From Todiramphus chloris collaris (Eukaryota > Chordata > Aves > Coraciiformes > Alcedinidae), in the NCBI GenBank assembly GCA_025345505.1, contig JANVCC010000073.1, positions 4,477,448 through 4,541,447 of the forward strand: 64,000 nucleotides of DNA. Direction: 5' to 3'. Every line of letters begins with the position of its first letter. The first letter of the stretch is position 1. The position numbers were made by a program, and so were the translations under genes. Below the pieces are notes generated by a model. The model made no database searches, was not told where the DNA came from, and saw only the letters and a list, made by a program, of their open reading frames with translations. Shown in pieces: positions 59,936 through 64,000 of the stretch.

Positions 59936-60134
59936 TGGGTGAAATCTCATTAAATGGATTAAATAGTGAGTGTAAAATTAAAAAGATAATAAAATTTAAT
60001 ATTTTTTCTTGGTGCTGGTCCAGGACTTAAGGTAGTGCAGTAGTGCAGTGCAAACGTACCTGATTTCCATGTTTTCTCCCTATACTGTGTTGCAGAAAAG
60101 AAACCTTCTCTCTTACCATTTAGTAAGTTTTGGA

Positions 60135-60164
60135 TTTGTTTGTTTGTTTATTTTGTTTTGTTTT
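60135..60164. repeat. (GTTT)n microsatellite
   Basis: GTTTGTTTGTTTATTTTG, then GTTTTGTTTT. It is a degenerate tetramer/pentamer array. Confidence 0.9.
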
Positions 60165-61446
60165 CCCTTGAATGCTTCTACTTTAATATGGAAATGTAAT
60201 CTTGTTGATGGATGCCCAGCTATCTGTGCATCTGTAACAGCTCTGGCATATTAACCCTATCATGGTCCTGCTTATAGCCTGAGACCTCATATATGTATTT
60301 GACACATCACTTAGCAAAGATCATGGAGAGGGCATGCATAATGTCCTCGGGATCCAGGAGTAGATCTGGTGCCTGTGTTTTATCTGCCAGCTTGTGTAGA
60401 ACTGAATACACTCCAGAATCTCCCATGGAGACCCAGGACCACTTATGCATCCTATGCATTACCAAAACTGGGAGGAGTCCTGGAGGCACCTTCTCATAGT
60501 ACAGATCACCTCTTTTGAGCTTCTGGCTCTTTTCAAGTTCTGCTTGCTCTGGAAGGGATCAGATACCATTGCTTTCTCCATTTTATTTGTCTTTGTTTCT
60601 TAGCAGTGCGATAGGTTATGCCCAGCACCTCCTGTGCAGCTCTTAAGCTGGTTGCTCTAAAGAAAATGGCACCAATCCTCTATTGCAGTAGTCACACTAA
60701 TGAGGTAAAAGTAACTCTCAGACTGACACAGTCTGTATTCCAGTAAAGGTGAAGTCGATACCAAGGCAACTTCAAGTGTAGTATTTGCTTTTCCTGCAAT
60801 TGATTATGCGTTTCCTGTTCCTCACGACTCAACAGAGGTGATTTACAGTCAATAGTGTGTGTGCATAAGGAGCCACTGTAATTCAACAAGGAGATTCTTC
60901 AGGAAAGATCTGATGTATTGGGTTATGTACGTTGCTCTGAAACAAACCCGGAGAAATAAGATTCTTGATGTTAGCACTTTGTGGACTTGAAGTCAGAAAC
61001 GTGTGTCCACCTACCCCAGTGGCATAGGTGAGAGGCTACAACCAGAAATGCAAAAGCTCCATGGTCCAGTGCCAGCTCCAGTGCATCCCATGTGAATTCC
61101 CCACAGCACTGGCAGGCACGGATAACCCTTTCCCCCTGCTGCTGGAGAAGGTGGGAGGTACTTCACAGCAACCCTTCCTTTCTTGTCAGACAGAAAGATT
61201 CTGATTCTTTGCAGAAAAGTCTTTAGAGCACGAGAAATCTCCCTGGTGTGTAAAAAGCATGCTGTGCCATTCATTACTTAAATGAAGGCTAGTTTGTGCT
61301 TAATCGAGTGGTAAAACTAAAGCAAAATATATCTCAATTCATTTAATTCCCATACTCATCCTACTGAAAACCAGAGACGTCTTGTTAACTAAGAAGGAAA
61401 CTTGGAATATTTCCAGTCAGAAAAACTTGAAGTCTGTAGTTCAGGG

Positions 61447-61477
61447 GAAAAAACCCAAACCAACACAACCAAAAAAG
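61447..61477. repeat. A/C-rich low-complexity stretch
   Basis: AAACCC, AAACC, AACACAACC and an A-run. It has the same character as 7492-7575 and 34310-34345. Confidence 0.65.
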
Positions 61478-62099
61478 GACAGTGGCTGTGGACAAATAGT
61501 TGGTTGGCAAAGTGTCTTGCCAGGTGTATAAAGAACTGTTTGGTTTTGCCCTGCCTAATGGAGTAGGTGACCTGGTGTGGTACGTGTTTGGGCTACGCTG
61601 ACTTCTTCTCAGGTGGCCACTTCCAAACTATTCAAGGACTTCTTGAGTTGCTTGGAGTTATCTGATGTAACGTTTCCTTCGGCAACACCAGTACTATGGA
61701 AATACCTACCCAGAGATGCAAAACATGCTAGAATTGAAAGAGGTGCTCACTGGAATAATCATTTTGGATAATGCAAAAGGGGTTATGAATTATTAGGCTG
61801 GAAGAGTAAACAAGATTAGAGCTAAGTGCTTTCAGGGGCTGTGTGAAAAACAGTCAAAGGCTAATTGCAAAGGAGTGGGTGGGGAAAGCCCACACATTAG
61901 AAAGGGTGAGATTAGAAAATGGAGAGGTCAGGTGCTAACATGGTCAGGTAAGACAAACAGTGAAGGAAATGAGAGGGCAAGAAAGATGGTGAGTGTTTCT
62001 TTAGGTAGAAAGCTCACAAGAGCATGGAGTAGTGATTAAATTGTGGGTACAGTGAAGAGTATCTTCTGAAGAACCTCAATCCCACTTTTTTCTTTCTTC

Positions 62100-62113
62100 T
62101 TTTTTTTTTTTTT
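62100..62113. repeat. T14 homopolymer with pyrimidine lead
   Basis: Fourteen T preceded by TTTTTTCTTTCTTC. It could pass for an inverted poly(A) tail, but no retroposon body lies on the minus side. Confidence 0.9.
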
Positions 62114-62639
62114 AACACTAGTTTCTGGTCTTACCAGATAACAGCTTTTGCTTTTAGTGGCATTGCAGAGATGAATGGGGATTGATGAATGGATGAAATA
62201 TGTCGTGTGAACTAGAGTGGGAAAAATTAGGTCTTGTGAGTCTGCAACAGCTGAAACAGACGTATCCAAGGTTCACAGGGATCTTGCTTCTGCCTTCTGA
62301 TGGCTTTGGGTCACATCTCCAGTTCCTGCACGTGACCGTGTTCATTAAGAGAGAAGCAAGATTACTTTATGCTTTGTTTTCCCTGAGGAGGTATGGAATA
62401 GCCCCTCTGAGCTAATTCAGGACAAGTATGATCCAGAAGTAGTACAAACTGCAATTCTCACCTCTCAGTTTCCAGTCTTCGATTTGCCCTGCCTTTTATT
62501 TTTCTCCCTCCTCTTCTCCTCTGCCTTTCTGCCCTGTGCTCCGGAGTGTTCAGCCTGAATCTGAGTGATGTATGGAGTGTAAATACATATTTCTCTGTTG
62601 ACTTTGGGCTCTAGGTAGTAAATGCATTAGCTTGAATGG

Positions 62640-62765
62640 CTTTAAGCTTGAAGAGGGGACATTACACAAGCACATGGGAACTCTTGTTGACTGCACGAGT
62701 ATCAAATCCTATTGATTAGCTGCTACATGGGCCATAATAAAATTTTCATTATTAATTATGATGAG
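62640..62765. other. Candidate conserved non-coding element
   Basis: Unique sequence with ATTGATTAGCTGC, GGGCCATAATAAAATTTTC and ATTATTAATTATGATGAG, dense in homeodomain-type cores. No coding frame. Conservation was not tested. Confidence 0.25.
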
Positions 62766-64000
62766 AAAGTATACGTGTGTCCAGGTAGCAAGTTCTCTTA
62801 TTTATTTTTTTCCTCAATTTATTGGTGAGGCACAGTACATTATAAGTCACCTTTACATTTTGAGAGAGAAAAGAATCTAACACTCTTGCATTATTTCAGA
62901 CTAAAGGGGACATCTACTTGTCTTCCCAATTTCTACTGCAAGAAACCACTACTAATATTTGTGAGCTTTTCCACATAGAAATCACTGATTTTATAATCTC
63001 TATAATATAGGAGAGCAGAAATCTGTTTTTCACTATAAGGTCAAGTTGCTCTTGTCTAATCTTGTGTGTTCCTTTCTCACAGCTTCTATGCTAGAAATTG
63101 TAAAAGAAAGTGCTCTTACAAAAGATACGTTCACTGAGTGAAGATTAGATTAGCTGTTTGTCATTATTGACAACGCTGGGGATATGAAACATGTTTTCTA
63201 AAGCCGTTGGTTAGAGTGACCTCTTCCTTTATGGCTACAGGTACAAAATGCGTATAAAAATGCTCTATTTTACACAATATGAAAAAGAGAATGTGCATTA
63301 AATCTTGAACTTCTAACAGTTATTCCCTGCGAGGTGAACTGTATACAGCTGCTGTTATAATAAACCCGTGAGCTTAGGCTGCTTTTCTCTATATTCCATA
63401 ATTTAGCTAAAGCACTGCTTTTGATTAAAATAAGTACTGGCACAAAGTAAAATGTTGTGGAGGGGGGAAGGATTATTTCTACTCAGAGTGGATAAATTCC
63501 AACATTCCCCTGTAAGGTGCATGCAAGCCTCACCTTTTTGTTCATGTATCGTATATACAAGAGAGCTTCCAAATTAGTTCTCTTGTCCTCTGTGTCCTCA
63601 ACCAGTGCCAAAGGAGCTGTTATTTCAGAAGGAGATTAAGCCAGCTTTTAAACTCAGAGCTCTAGGTTCAAGATCTTCTTACTTGACTCTTCTTATTGTT
63701 CTCTTCCCTTCTTCTGTCCTCTCTCAAAAGAGGTGATGCTGGCAGGGTTTATTACCTCAGACGAATGAAATCGATTAATCTCTGAGGAATGGAGGAGCTG
63801 CAAAGACATTCTCAGTAAGGGTGGGGGGCAAAGCACTGATATCAATGTATATTCTTTGAGCTCATAGAGGGGGATTAATTGTTTTTGCATTTGGGGAGAG
63901 ATCTTTAGCTGGAATAAATGTGCAAAATTGACTTGCAGTGAGGGTAGTTATGTCAGCCTGGCCCAAGACATCCTCTGTCTGATGCATGGGTGTGATCTGC

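Larger units (their letters stand above)
59936..64000. other. Gene-free interval to the right edge
   Basis: No coding gene recognised. It holds a GTTT repeat (60135-60164), an A/C-rich tract (61447-61477), a T14 run (62100-62113) and a candidate conserved block at 62640-62765. The last kilobase is unique and A/T-rich. Confidence 0.5.

Noticed and set aside
62085-62113. T-run as inverted poly(A) tail of a processed pseudogene
   Set aside because: No retroposed body, target duplication or reading frame was seen next to it.
1-64000. Retroviral or LTR elements, CRISPR arrays, bacterial-type operons
   Set aside because: I found no paired long terminal repeats, no recognisable viral protein motifs, no regularly spaced repeat array and no gene clusters.

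Overview
The window looks like ordinary non-coding DNA from a bird nuclear genome. The main evidence is CR1 LINE 3' ends: two clear copies (17018-17300 on +, 56203-56463 on -) and one older relic (about 59866-59935). Recognisable interspersed repeats are otherwise sparse, the tandem repeats are short, and there is no bacterial-style gene packing. A relic resembling the old amniote SINE family MIR (about 27390-27525, -) fits an amniote. I cannot name the species or the locus.

Layout. The left edge (1-284, +) probably holds the end of a gene: an intron with a good branch point and pyrimidine tract, then a short terminal coding exon (171-284, 37 codons plus stop). A possible 3' UTR follows, with AATAAA signals at 1057 and 1540. 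From about 1.6 kb to the right edge I see no convincing protein-coding gene. Two short, splice-site-bounded stretches at 14015-14044 and 14631-14718 (+) could be exons of a non-coding RNA or cassette exons. Their open frames do not join, so they do not support a protein.

The rest is intergenic or intronic sequence carrying homopolymers, microsatellites, four small tandem repeats (16, 23, 22 and 24 bp units), a 30 bp partial duplication, low-complexity T/G and A/C stretches, a CpG-dense patch at 26547-26594, a 13 bp-arm inverted repeat at 43747-43774, a tRNA-like relic at 36776-36846 (-), and one 10-N assembly gap at 46770-46779. Several A/T-rich but non-repetitive blocks rich in TAATTA-type homeodomain cores (about 7910-8160, 27580-27930, 57040-57420, 58320-58640, 62640-62765) look like conserved non-coding elements, but that needs an alignment.

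I found no operon, CRISPR array, defence system, retroviral element or other undescribed multi-gene system. The items most worth a second look are the terminal exon at the left edge, the two splice-bounded stretches near 14 kb, the tRNA-like relic, the MIR-like relic, the 43.7 kb inverted repeat and the candidate conserved elements.
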